Shown: piece by piece, positions 20,090 to 31,295 of the stretch
Position numbering within the stretch: position 1 is the stretch's first letter
Layout: every line of letters starts with the position of its first letter
Assembly: GCA_025506515.1 (NCBI GenBank)
Contig: CM046443.1
Location: forward strand, 23,113,898-23,177,897
Direction of reading: 5' to 3'
Length of the DNA: 64,000 nucleotides
Source of the DNA: Flaveria trinervia
Taxonomy: Eukaryota; Streptophyta; Magnoliopsida; Asterales; Asteraceae
Translations under genes and position numbers: made by a program
Notes under the pieces: model-generated
Seen by the model: only the letters and a program-made list of their open reading frames with translations
Told to the model about the DNA's origin: nothing
Databases searched by the model: none

Positions 20090-21823
20090 TAGATGTGGCG
20101 CTCTTAAAACATATTTCGAGTCTCACAAGAGAACTCATTTTGTTTCACATGGTACATTGTTCGTTAACTTCCGTTCATTTATCATCATACGCCATCGTTA
20201 TCATTCTTAGCGTACCTTACGTACATTCATTATCTTCCGATGACATGTATTGTACCCTGCACATTGTGCACGAAGCTCACCCTGGGCCTGGGGCAAGGAC
20301 ACTCATCCTTATCATTCATCTTCTAGATCAGTTCCATGTGTTATACCTTGAACATTATGCATGAAGTTGGTTACTAGGACGGAGATCAATCATAGACCCT
20401 GAACATTATGCACGAAGTTGACTCCAATACCTAGGGCAAGTGATAAGGGTCCCATACATATGATCAATCACAAGGTTTAAACCTTAGTGTGCATCCTTCT
20501 AGGGTAGCTAACCCGCACACAGTTGAGCTCACACCCTTCATTAGGTGTGAACCTCCATACATTGTTTGCAAGACATTTTATTATTTTCATTCATTCATTA
20601 AAGCATGCATTTTTTTCATTTCTTACATTCCTCTTTTCATTATCTTCCACTTTATGTTACATAATACTTTCCATTTGCTTCATAATCATACAACATAAAG
20701 CCACGCAAAATAAACATACATAACAAGGAACATAATATAAACATAACCATACCATACATAGCATCATCTATAATGTCATATATGAGATCATAAAGTCAAC
20801 TAACATTACCCCCGGGAACCTCCCAAGTCAAGCCTACACTTTATGTTACCCCAAAATTTTAGAAAAAGATTCTAAGGTATAAGTGCATGAGCATTAAGTA
20901 GGCGCATGGGAACACTTAGGCGCACGGGGAAATTTTCAGGCGCATCGTCACTATTTGAGCGCATGACCTCGTGGGCAAATTTCTAGGCGCATGGGCACTA
21001 TGCAGGCGCATGGGCAGTTTTGGGCGCATGAACACTTAGTCAAATTTCAGCCTATTCTAGCCGCATGGCTACTATTTGGGCATATAGTATTTTTAGCGCA
21101 TGGGGGACACTTAGGAAATTCTGACCATTGGGTGTATCAGCCAAATCCAGGCACATAGGCAGCCAATACAAACCACTAACATCATATTCAATCCCAATCA
21201 TCAATCATCATGTTCGAAGCTTATTTCTAACATTCTAAGCATCATCACAAGAACATGGCATCATCATAACATCATAAATCACCCAAAATCATAACCCACC
21301 CACAATCACACACATACACACATATGAGTACGAAACCACATTTACAAAAACATACATACATGCATTTCCAGCCATAAAATCAGTTAAAACATGTAAAAAG
21401 GGGTTGTATAACTCACCTTTGACAACCTTTGAGTATAAATTCTTCAATCCCGTTTGGACTATGAGTTCAACCGCCTAGAAACCCACCAAAAACACACACA
21501 CCCAAACATATAAACACACATAAGCATATAAACGAGGCATAGGCCGGCGAAGAACAACTTAAAACCAAGAATTCTTACATTAAATTTAGTCTTCTTCTTC
21601 ACCTTCTCTCTAAAACTCGAAAGCTTTGCTTTCTCTCTCTAAAAATCCGGTGAAATGAAGTATGCAGAAAAGTGTGGGCGGCCATGCCTACTTTTTCACA
21701 ACTTTTCATACTTTTTGTCCTTTTGACACATTTAGCCCCACAACTTGGGCTGAATTGTGTTTCTTCCTTTTCCTACACTTTTATTATGTTCGTTCTCGTC
21801 TTTAAAAATATCCAGGTGTTACA
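20090..21823 (-). repeat. LTR of element E (3' copy, left end approximate)
   Basis: Starts TGTAACACC at 21823 (minus), just after a GGGGGTGG polypurine stretch. It contains a purine-rich leader, a likely splice donor GGTGAGTTATACAACCCC near 21412 comparable to one in element T, and the GCGCATGGG array. Repeated phrases such as CATTATGCACGAAGTT occur at 20260-20420. The left boundary is a guess because the other LTR of E is not seen. Confidence 0.5.
20901..21105 (-). repeat. GGCGCATGGG array in LTR E
   Basis: About ten degenerate copies of (A/T/C)GGCGCATGGGCA within 205 bp, spaced roughly 15-25 bp. Far more GC-rich than its surroundings. Confidence 0.75.
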
Positions 21824-21860
21824 AGGCCACCCCCTTATATAGGTTTCATCCCGAAGCATA

Positions 21861-23270
21861 TTATTCCTCAAACAAATGTGGGCAATGCTGTCTTATTTCT
21901 TCTTCAGTCTCCTACAAAGACTTGGAACCCTTTCTGTACTTCCACTGTAGATGCACTAGGGGAACTATTTTATTCCTTAACTTCTTCTCTTAATAATCAA
22001 TGATCACCACTGGTTGTTCCACATAAGTGAGTGGTTCATCAACCTCGATATCCTCTAGTAGTATAACCATGTCTTCATCGGCTAAACCCTTTTGTAGATG
22101 ATATACATGCATTGTCGGGTGAATTCCACTTAAGTCATCAGGTAACTCCAACCTATAGGCCACCTCTCCTACTCGAGCAATGATTTGGAAAGGCCCTATG
22201 TTTCTCGGGCTCAACTTACCCCACCTTCTGAACCGAATGATACCTTTCCAAGGTGAGACTTTCAACATAACCTTATCATCCACCTGGAACTCAATCGGTC
22301 TGCGTCTCTTGTCAGCATACGACTTCTGTCTATCTTTAGTTGTCTTCATAAAGGCTTTGATCTTCTCAAGCTTCTCAGTCGCAGCCTCAATCACCTCAAT
22401 ACTTTCCAACACCTTCTGACCAATATCATGCCAACAACTAGGTGTTTTACATATCCTATCGTATAACATCTCATAAGGGGGCATACCAATGCTGGCACAA
22501 TAACTATTGTTATATGAGAACATAGCTAATGGTAAGTGGTCATCCTAGCTTCTTCCAAAGTCAATGACGCATGCTCGAAGCATATGTTCCAACGTTTGAA
22601 TGGTCCTTTCTGACTAACCATTTGTCTGGGGATGATAAGCCGTGCTGATATGTAACCTCATCCTCATAGCATCGTGGAATCTCTTCCAAAACTTGGATGT
22701 AAACCGAGTGTCCCAATCACACACGAGCTACAATCTCCTTGATTAATAGATCCACGAGTCTCTCTAGGAATACGTTTCATGGATCGGTAGGAAGTGAGCA
22801 CTCTTCGTCAAACGATCAACTTCGTGATAAGTCCATGGTGATATGCTCCCACTTCCACTTCTGTATATCCAATAGTTGGATCTTCCCATATGGTTTTTGA
22901 TGTTCGGCCTTCGCAAGTAAGTAAGCACTTACTCACATACTCCGCCAGGTCGTGTTTCATATCCAGCAACCAATAATCATTCTTCTATCTTGATACATGT
23001 TTGTAGCACCGGGATGAATGGAGTATTGAGTCTTATGAGCTTCATCCATTATCTGTCCACATAAATCCTCATAACGGGGAATCCACGTCTTTCCCAATCG
23101 GATTTAGCACCAAAAGTGTTTTCACTCAACTCCCCTACCATACCTCTCATCCTCTTAGAGTTAAGAAGATCTTCTTTCAATGCTTCATCTTGGAACTATT
23201 TGACCTACTTCATTACGTCTGGGGTCATAACTAATGATAATCCTTCACCCTAATTGGCTCGGGTGTCTCT
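21861..23270 (-). pseudogene. gypsy integrase and chromodomain-like tail (element E)
   Basis: Minus strand, N to C: an HHCC zinc-binding region around 23060-22900 (ends KAEHQKPYG), core fragments including YHPQTNG and ERTIQTLEHMLRACVIDFG near 22620-22560, then an open piece 22523-21990. That piece includes AMFSYNNSYCASIGMPPYE, RQKSYADKRRRPIEF and GPFQIIARVGEVAYRLELP. A stop after VVIIDY interrupts the tail, which resumes as KLRNKIVPLVHLQWK and ends CPHLFEE at 21861. The tail resembles the chromodomain-type C-terminus of Tekay/Del chromoviruses, which targets integration to particular chromatin. Several stops; inactive. Confidence 0.82.
23266..23270. repeat. Target-site duplication of T, left copy
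   Basis: TCTCT immediately before the first LTR; identical to 41272-41276 after the third LTR. Confidence 0.9.
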
Positions 23271-23404
23271 TGTAACATCTTGTGATTTTGGGTTAATTTA
23301 AAGTTAGCCTTGTTAAATTCTTGCATGGGCTAATTGTGTTATTTATGAAAATTATGAGCTACTTATGATTATTACCTTATTTGCTCTTTTAAATTGTAAG
23401 GTTA

Positions 23405-23511
23405 TAATATTTATATATAATAATAAAAATAATAATAATAATAACAAATTATAAGAGTAATAATAATTATGCTAATAATAATAATAATAATAATAAAACA
23501 AAAAAAAAGTA
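23405..23511 (+). repeat. ATA/AAT microsatellite in LTR 1
   Basis: Imperfect (AAT)n and (ATA)n runs; the equivalents in LTR 2 (31196-31295) and LTR 3 (38998-39095) differ by a few units, as expected of slippage. Confidence 0.85.
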
Positions 23512-24369
23512 AAATGAAATGAAATTTTTGTGAGAATATTCAAAAATTAAACCTAATTTAAACTCAAGGGGCCTCCTTGTCAATTTTGAAACTGTGAAAA
23601 TAAAGTTTGGGCACGAAATAACAACTTTAAAACTTCAGGGACCATTTGTGCAAATAACTCCAAACCTTTCCCCAAGGCCCGTCCGGCCAGAAGTCCGGCG
23701 GAGCTCCGGCGAGCTCCGGCGACGGTCAAACGCTCAAATTTATCGTTTTCGAAGCCCAAAACCGACTCAAATCGTGTCGTTTGCATGTTTCGAACTTGAT
23801 TACTCCATTAAATTGAGTTTAAACATCGGTTCGACCCTAAACGATCGCATAACCGATATACATTAAAGCATATAGCCGTTCGAGCATTTACAAATCATAA
23901 TAGTCCAATTAAACTAACCTATCAATCATTAATCGAATACCATCCTCAATTGCATCTGAAACAACCACAATTCGCAGATTTAACTTCATTTTTTTATCGC
24001 GGATCTACACCACCCGAACACCACCATACCAACCTGTTAACAACGAATTGATAGAGGGCTTTACATCGGAGCATCATCCGAAGCTCCACAAAGTAAATTG
24101 GATTATCATCAACATTACACATCGTTCCCTCACCTCTCGTTTCGCGACTCGTTCATCAACGTGTGCACCTTCAATTGTCAATCGAAAGGGTAAATTGCTT
24201 ACATGTATTCAATCGGTTGATCATGGGGAACAAAAGCCCCATGGTTAACAATGCCCCAAGCATCGATTAATCAGTCAATTTAGAATCACCCGATTCTAGG
24301 GTTCTTGGATTTGGGGGCGTATTTGAGATTTAATTCAAAAGAAATTGGAACTGAGTATTACCGCGGCTG

Positions 24370-24441
24370 AGAGCCTTGGTTCAGCGGTAACATGGGAGGA
24401 GGTTAAACAGGAGGTCCCCGGTTCGAATCCGGGGGACCCCA
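24370..24441 (+). ncRNA. tRNA-like Pol III module in LTR 1
   Basis: A-box-like TGGTTCAGCGG (24377-24387) and perfect B box GGTTCGAATCC (24420-24430), 43 nt apart as in tRNA genes. The T arm pairs perfectly (CCCGG, loop TTCGAAT, CCGGG) and is followed by GGACCCCA in the place of the acceptor 3' strand and discriminator. TTTT at 24444-24447 is a ready Pol III terminator. The 5' acceptor strand does not pair and no clear anticodon arm forms, so this is a tRNA-derived relic or SINE head rather than a working tRNA gene. Present in all three LTRs. Confidence 0.7.
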
Positions 24442-24885
24442 TGTTTTATTTTTAAGGCTTTTTAGCCTTCATTTGAAACTTGTTTTTTTTCTAAAAATAT
24501 AAGAATTGGTTTTATAACTTTTGTATATTTTTAAAGTTAATTATTCCTTTTCTGTAAATTTATATTATTTTAACAAATATTATCAACAAATATAGTGTTT
24601 TATTATTTTATTTTAGATAACAATTTAAATCATTACATTATTTTAATCATTTTAAGGGTGGATTAATCATGATATTTTATAGAAATTACCTACATTTTAT
24701 AAATTTAAATCCACAAGTTTTTTTTATAAAAGTTTTAAATTTTTTTTTTAAATTTTATAAAAGATATGTTTTCTTTTATTAGACTATAATATATGCATAA
24801 TTTTCTCTAATTAGTTGTGATTATTTAGGTCCCCAAATTCCTAGCTCGCATTAAAACGTTAATCTAATTATTAACTTAAAACGTG

Positions 24886-24896
24886 TATATATATAG
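24886..24896 (+). promoter_or_regulatory. LTR TATA box (T, LTR 1)
   Basis: TATATATATAG followed by GTGCCTTGTGAGAAC; same in LTR 2 (32683-32693) and LTR 3 (40486-40496). Likely Pol II start about 30 bp downstream. Confidence 0.55.
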
Positions 24897-24966
24897 GTGC
24901 CTTGTGAGAACTACGTTGGAACGTTGCTTATTTTTATTAATCATCAATTATATATTATTTGGTCAA

Positions 24967-25412
24967 GTGAGTATTTCTATACCCCTTTTTGTATTTTTAC
25001 ACTTTTGGGGTGAAACATGTTACATTATACTTTGCACTTTAAACACATTTGAATCATGTAAACTTTATGGCAATTCATCATGTTAAGTTGTGGTTAGTTG
25101 AACTTATGTGGTTACCATGTTATGGCGTTATATGTACAATCATTAACTATTACTAGCCCAGCGAGGTCATAGATCTATGGGTAAGACAAGCCTGCTTGGT
25201 TGATCCAAGTACACTTAGCTGATCGTATATACTTTTAACGTTTGAGACTTGTAAAACATTGTCAAGGTTTGATTGTTGCATTGTCCATAGCATCCCTAAT
25301 CACTATATTCACTAACTTATGACTTGAATTGCCATCTTTTATATATACTTTTGTATTAAAACTATGGAATGCCCCAACATTATTGTTGACTTTTATTTTT
25401 AACATGTTTCAG
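24967..25412 (+). other. Possible intron in the LTR leader
   Basis: Donor-like AA|GTGAGTATTT at 24967 and acceptor-like ACATGTTTCAG at 25402-25412, both downstream of the TATA box and conserved in the other two LTRs. Splicing would remove about 446 nt of leader. Inferred from site sequence only. Confidence 0.4.
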
Positions 25413-25677
25413 GTAATGCCCAAGTTTGATTATCTACACTTTGAAGCTTGCACACCTAGGAATGGACCTAGATAATAAATAAGATAGAATGATACTGCAT
25501 TCTATGTTATGTTTATATTTCCTTGGAATCTATTGATTGTAATGTGACAATTTAAAACTATTTTAACTTATTTGGTTTTTCTTTATTTGTTTTTTTTTAA
25601 ATAGCGTTATGTGGCTATGAACGATCTTAACTCTCACTCCTCGACGTTTCCGCCGTCAAGGTTGGGGTGTGACAGAT

Positions 25678-25690
25678 TGGTATCAGAGCC
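25678..25690 (+). promoter_or_regulatory. Primer binding site, body 1 of T
   Basis: TGGTATCAGAGCC, complementary to initiator Met-tRNA, three bases after the LTR end. The second copy is at 33468-33480. Confidence 0.88.
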
Positions 25691-26322
25691 CATAACTATA
25701 GGGATCTAGGTTATTAGAAATGGTGACCTAGGCTATAGTATGCATGAACCTTATAGAATTTATTTCTATCTTGTAAATTATATACTTTTCATGCTACATA
25801 ATGCTATGCCTCTTATGCAACGTGATGCCTTAGCATAGGATTCCCTAAACTTACTTTGACCCTTTGACTCCCCCCGAACATGAACTCTCTTAATCTTATT
25901 CTCGTCGACACGTGGAATCTTATGCTTATGTTATGATTTGGATCTTTAGACGTTATGTCTAATCTATATAAATCTCATCAAGGTTTCGATTCTATGATCC
26001 TAAGAAATATTGTGTGACATATAGACACCTGTATCCTGGTTTTCCTGGCAAAAGGCCCTCGGGCTAAGGCAAGCATATCGCATAAATCCTACGGGACTAG
26101 TTATGCTTACCTGGGGATTTCTGGGATGAGTGATAAACTATGGTCAACATACACATTTCTAAGGTAAATGGGTCAATTCACCTTGACGTGTCAACGTTTT
26201 CAAATGGTAATGTGTTACCAAATGGAAACATCCTGTGTACCTTAAACCCTTAGCTTATCTTTGTTAAACTACTATCCTCTCTTATCCCCGCTCCTGTAAC
26301 TAACTCATGTTGTATATCCAGC

Positions 26323-27651
26323 ATGTCTCGTCACCATGGAAAGCGTGGAAGTTCCGACCGTAAGCTGGCTGCCATGATTGCGAGACAAATGGCTGCCGTT
26401 CTCCGACTATGGTTGCTGAACTCAATAGCACACTAATGGCTAATAGCAACAACACAACACCAATGGAAACAATAGTGGTGCTCATGGAGACAATAGCAAC
26501 AATCAAAATGGGAACAATCAACAAGGGAACAACCGTACTTGCACCTTCAAACACTTTAACTCGTGCAAACCCACTAGCTTTAGTGGAAAAGAGGAGCCAC
26601 TAGACTTTCGAGTGGTTTGAAAGTATGGAGAACACGTTCATTGTTAGTGAATGCCCCAATGAGTTCAAGGTTCGCTATGCCACAAGTGTTCTTCAACAAC
26701 GAGCACTCACATGGTGGAATAGTGAAAAAAGAAACCGTGAACCGAGATTGCCTTGGCCTTACCTTGGGAGGAATTTAAGGAGATCATGATCCAAAAGTTT
26801 TGTCCGAGGAGCGAGCTGCAAAAATTAGAGGAGGAGTTCTGGAACCTTAAACAGGATGGTGGGAATCATTTGGCTTATTCCACCCGGCATCATGAGTTGA
26901 GTATGCTCCTACCACACATGGTGGACACCGTGCCCCGTAACATCGAGAAATTTATCAAGGGGGTGCCACCTCAAATTCAAGATGCCGTGGTGGGTAGTAG
27001 GCCCACAACTTTGGAGGAAGCAATTACCATCACTGCACAGCTCACCGAGAATCATATAAGAGCTGGCACTATGTCGGCAAAGGGTTCCAAGTCTGTTACG
27101 AATGTGATACCCGAGGCAACAAAGAGGTAAGGGCCGAGTCATCTTCCCAAAAGAAGAAGCGTAAGTTCATCCCGACACGCAACTACGCCGTGACCGCTCC
27201 TAATGCTCCTCAAAAACAAATGATGGTTGCGAATCAAGCTCCCATGGCTAAGGTTTATGCTGGTCCACATCCTATGTGTAACACGTGCAAGTACCACCAT
27301 GCAAGCAACATTCCATGTCGAGTCTGCTCTCTGTGTGGAAAGTATGGTCATTTAGTGGCTACTTGTCTTCGTGCGCCAAACAACACTGCCATGCTTACCA
27401 ACCGAACCTGCTACAACTGTGGCGAGGCTGGTCATATTCGCCCTCAATGTCCTCGCAATGCGGGAACTGTGCCATCGGCTCGTGGAAGGGCTTTCAACAT
27501 CAACGCCAACCAAGCGCAAGCCAACAACGACGTGGTGAATGGTACGCCGTTAAATTCTTCTAGTCCTTTTTCTTGTCTTGCAAAATTTCCTATCTATATT
27601 CATCATATCAATAATAGGTTGTTACCAAACAGGTATGTATCTCGTAAATAA
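26323..27651 (+). pseudogene. gypsy gag (T body 1)
   Basis: Capsid/nucleocapsid protein. ATG 26323 gives MSRHHGKRGSSDRK. A frame change near 26400 breaks the Asn-rich stretch. The Retrotrans_gag core is at 26753-27130 (LPWEEFKEIMIQKFCPRSEL, then KFIKGVPPQIQDAV). The frame shifts again near 27125. The C-terminal part (27190-27651) carries two zinc knuckles: CRVCSLCGKYGHLVATC and CYNCGEAGHIRPQC. The second copy has its breaks at other places. Confidence 0.88.
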
Positions 27652-28330
27652 ACATTATGCATCTGTATTGTTTGATTCGGGTGCCGATAGGAGTTTCGTG
27701 TCCCTGGAATTCGAGGTTTTACTTTCTAAACCGCGCGTCAATCTAGAAAGATCTTTCACTGTCGAAATCGCCGACGGAAAATCTATTGTCGTGGACGTCG
27801 TAATACACGACTGCACTTTAAGCCTTAACGAACACGAGTTTTTCGTCGACCTTATTCCTATGCAATGGGAAGCTTTGATGTTATCATTGGTATGGATTGG
27901 TTAGCCAAACATCGTGCGGAAATTCTATGTTTTGAGAAGTGTATCCGAATTCCTTTACCTACTGGAGATACTTTGAAGGTCTTTGGGGAGAAATCATCCC
28001 AAAGACTCAAACTCATGTCTTGTATCAAGGCTCGCAAGTGCTTAAGTAAAAACTACATGGCTTTCATGGCATATGTAGTTAATACGAAAGCCAAGGGTAA
28101 GGAGTTGAAAGACATTCCTGTTGTGCGAGACTTTCCCGAGGTTTTTCCCGAGGATCTTAAAGGGTTACCTCCCATGCGAGAAGTTGAGTTCAAGATTGAC
28201 TTAATCCCTGGCGCAAACCCTGTGGCTAAATCACCTTATCGTCTTGCACCGTCTGAAATGCAAGAATTAGCTAGTCAATTGCAAGAGTTGACCGATAAGG
28301 GTTTCATTCGCCCTAGCTCATCACCGTGGG
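27578..28330 (+). pseudogene. gypsy aspartic protease and linker (T body 1)
   Basis: Contains GMYLVNKHYASVLFDSGADRS: active site DSGA with upstream hydrophobic strand, then VIIGMDWLAKHRAEI, the conserved second half of gypsy proteases. A one-base change at about 27865 splits it (QWEALMLS versus the GSFDVIIG frame); body 2 is intact at this point (QLGSFDVIIGMDWL). Continues to the RT linker VVRDFPEVFPEDLKGLPP. Confidence 0.88.
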
Positions 28331-30122
28331 GTGCACCTGTACTGTTTGTGAAGAAGAAGGATGGTTCATTTCGTATGTGCATCGATTACCGGGAACTCAA
28401 CAACTTACTATCAAAAACCGATACCCTCTTCCTCGAATCGATGATCTCTTCGACCAACTTCAAGGGGCAACTCAATTCTCAAAGATCGATCTACGCTCTG
28501 GGTATCATCAACTACGTGTTCACAATGATGACATTCCAAAGACCGCTTTTCGTACTCGATATGGGCACTACGAGTTCATGGTTATGCCTTTTGGTTTGAC
28601 CAATGCACCTGCCGTGTTCATGGATCTCATGAATCGAGTATGTAAACCGTATTTGGATAAATTCGTAATCGTGTTCATTGATGACATTCTTATCTATTCT
28701 AAGACGAGAGTCGATCACGAGACACACTTGCGACAAGTTCTTGAACTTTTGAAGAAGGAGCAATTGTACGCTAAGCTTTCCAAGTGTGAATTTTGGTTAG
28801 AAGAAGTTCAATTCTTAGGACATGTGGTGAATAGCCAAGGTATTCACGTTGATCCTACTAAGATTGAAGCGGTGAAGAATTGGTGCATTCCCACAACCCC
28901 AACCGAGGTTCGTTCTTTTCTGGGTTTAGCGGGATATTACCGTAGGTTCATAGCAAATTTCTCGAAGATTGCTAAACCATTAACGGCGCTAACTCAAAAG
29001 AATCGACTCTTTGAATGGGGACCCGAGCAAGAAGAGGCTTTCGAGACATTGAAACGCAAGTTGTGTAACGCTCCTATTCTCACACTTCCCGATGGAAACG
29101 ACGACTTTACCGTATATTGCGATGCCTCTAATCAAGGTCTTGGTTGTGTTCTCATGCAACGAGGCAAAGTTATAGCATACGCGTCGAGGCAATTGAAGGT
29201 TCATGAGGTGAACTACACAACACATGATCTTGAACTTGGTGCTGTGGTTTTTGCATTGAAGATTTGGCGACACTATTTATATGGAATGCAATGCATAGTC
29301 TACACCGATCATAAGAGTCTCCAACACGTGTTTAACCAAAAGGACCTCAACATGAGACAAAGACGATGGATCGAGCTAATTAGCGACTACGACTGCGACA
29401 TTCGCTACCATCCTGGCAAGGCGAATGTTGTAGCCGACGCGCTAAGTCACAAGGTTCACAATAAGACTGTCTCGCCTCAAGAGATTCGAGATCGAAGGCA
29501 ATGGTTTGATACGCTAGGAGAATTTGATACCGAGATCCATGTGGATGTCAACGAGGCTACTATCATGCTCCAAAACATAAGGATCGATAGTGACCTCGAG
29601 TTATGCATTCGCGAGGCTCAACAAGCGGCGTTAACCGACGAAGGGAAGGATGAAGATTTGATGTCTAATGTTCGGTCACAACTGGAGACAAAACCGAATG
29701 GCATGTGGTACTTCTTGAATCGACTTTGGATCCCAAATCGTGATAATCTTCGACACTTCATTATGAACGAAGCTCATCAAACCCGATATTCCATTCATCC
29801 TGGCTCCGATAAGATGTACATGGACTTGCGTGGTCAATATTGGTGGCCTGGGATGAAGAAAGATATCGCGTCTTATGTTTCCAAGTGTCTTACGTGTGCA
29901 AGGGTCAAAGCCGAACATCAACGACCAAGTGGTTTACTTGAGCAACCTGAAATCCCTATGTGGAAATGGGAGCATATATCCATGGATTTCATAACCAAGT
30001 TACCTCGTACACCTCGTGGTCATGATAGTATTTGGGTCATCGTTGACCGCTTGACCAAGACATCACACTTCATACCTATACGAGATACATACAAGGTTTC
30101 AAAGCTGGCTCGAATCCATTGA
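28130..30122 (+). pseudogene. gypsy RT, RNase H and integrase N-half (T body 1)
   Basis: RT opens with REVEFKIDLIPGANPV and FRMCIDYRELN. A one-base loss at about 28402 moves the frame, after which 28326-30122 is open for 598 codons: the RT catalytic FIDDILIYSK (28674-), GLAGYYRRFIANFSKIAKPL, and RNase H with VYCDASNQGLGCVLMQ. It then holds YTDHKSLQHVF and NVVADALSHK, the integrase zinc finger (HPGSDKMYMDLRG, CLTCARVKAEH) and core DFITKLPRTPRGHDSIWVIVD. It stops at 30122, where two bases (TA of ATCTACATT) seen in body 2 are missing. Confidence 0.92.
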
Positions 30123-31019
30123 CGAAATTGTGAGTCGTCATGGCGTGCCTTTACACATCATTTCTGATCGAGATGCTCGTTTCACTTCACACTTCTGGTC
30201 TTCGATGCAAGAGCTCCTGGGAACTCAATTGGATTTAAGTACGGCTTACCATCCTCAAACCGATGGTCAAACCGAACGAACAATCCAAACCCTTGAAGAT
30301 CTGCTACGTCTTTGTGTCCTTGATTTTGTGGTGATTGGGATACGCATTTACCGCTCGCGGAATTTTCGTATAACAATAGTTATCACTCAAGTATCAAAAT
30401 GGCACCATTCGAGGCTTTGTATGGTCGTAAATGCCGTTCCCCAATCTGTTGGACTGACATTGGGGAAAATATTATCACTGGCCCGGAACTTATTCAAGAA
30501 ACGACCGACAAAATTTCCAAAATTCGAAATAATCTTGAGGTGGCTAGAAGTCGCCAAAAGAGTTATGCCGACAAAAGACGCAAACCATTGGAGTTTCAAG
30601 TCGACGACATGGTTCTTCTTAAAGTCTCTCCATGGAAGGGTGTTGTACGTTTTGGGAAGAAGGGTAAGTTAGCCCCACGCTTTGTAGGACCTTTCAAGAT
30701 TTTGAAAAGAATTGGGAAAGTGGCTTACAAACTGGAGTTACCTTCTGAACTTAGCGGAGTTCATCCTGTCTTCCATGTCTCAAACCTGAGGAAGTGTCTG
30801 GCTGATGAAATTTTGCATGTTCCACTAGAGGAAATTCAAGTTGATGAGTCATTGCACTTTGTTGAGAAGCCTGTTGAGATTATGGATCGAACCCTAAAGA
30901 AGACCCGAACAACTACCACACCTATCGTTAAAGTTCGTTGGGAAAACAAACGTGGAGCTGAGTTCACTTGGGAGCGTGAGGATCATATGAAGGAGAGATA
31001 CCCGCATTTGTTCTCTTAA
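30123..31019 (+). pseudogene. gypsy integrase C-half and chromodomain-like tail (T body 1)
   Basis: Second and third catalytic residues are in IISDRDARFTSHFW and HPQTDGQTERTIQTLED. A frameshift at about 30328 disrupts the next block. The open piece 30399-31019 holds MAPFEALYGRKCRSPICW, SYADKRRKPLEFQVDDMVLL, VFHVSNLRKC and ends FTWEREDHMKERYPHLFS. That ending is the chromodomain-like tail of Tekay/Del chromoviruses. The polypurine tract AAGTTGGGGAGAC (31051-31063) follows within 45 bp. Confidence 0.88.
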
Positions 31020-31063
31020 CTTATTCTTAATTTCGGGACGAAATTCTTTTAAGTTGGGGAGAC

Positions 31064-31262
31064 TGTAACATCTTGTGATTTTGGGTTAATTTAAAGTTAG
31101 CCTTGTTAATTCTTGCATGGGCTAATTGTGTTATTTATGAAAATTATGAGCTACTTATGATTATTACCTTATTGCTCTTTTAAATTTGTAAGGTATAATA
31201 TTTATATAATAAAATAAAAATAATAATAATAATAACAAATATAAGAGTAATAATAATTATGC

Positions 31263-31295
<33 letters not shown>

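Larger units (their letters stand above)
20086..23270 (-). mobile_element. Gypsy element E, 3' segment
   Basis: Minus-strand Ty3/gypsy: integrase (23270-21861), short 3' untranslated region, LTR starting at 21823 and running left to roughly 20090. Joins the piece 41272-42192 once element T is removed: the RNase H terminus ADALRRKE at 41272 continues into ETPEP at 23270. The left end of the LTR is uncertain. Confidence 0.8.
23271..25674 (+). repeat. LTR 1 of T
   Basis: TGTAACATC at the start, GGTGTGACA at the end, giving TGT...ACA termini. Contents in order: AT-rich trinucleotide tract, GC-rich block (CGGCGGAGCTCCGGCGAGC), tRNA-like module, AT-rich U3, TATA box, likely spliced leader. Confidence 0.93.

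Noticed and set aside
20086..20364. 92-codon ORF as a host gene
   Set aside because: It lies in the LTR-like DNA of element E on the opposite strand and contains no recognisable domain.
24370..24441. A functional tRNA gene
   Set aside because: The 5' acceptor strand does not pair with the 3' strand and no anticodon arm is evident; only the A/B boxes and T arm are tRNA-like.
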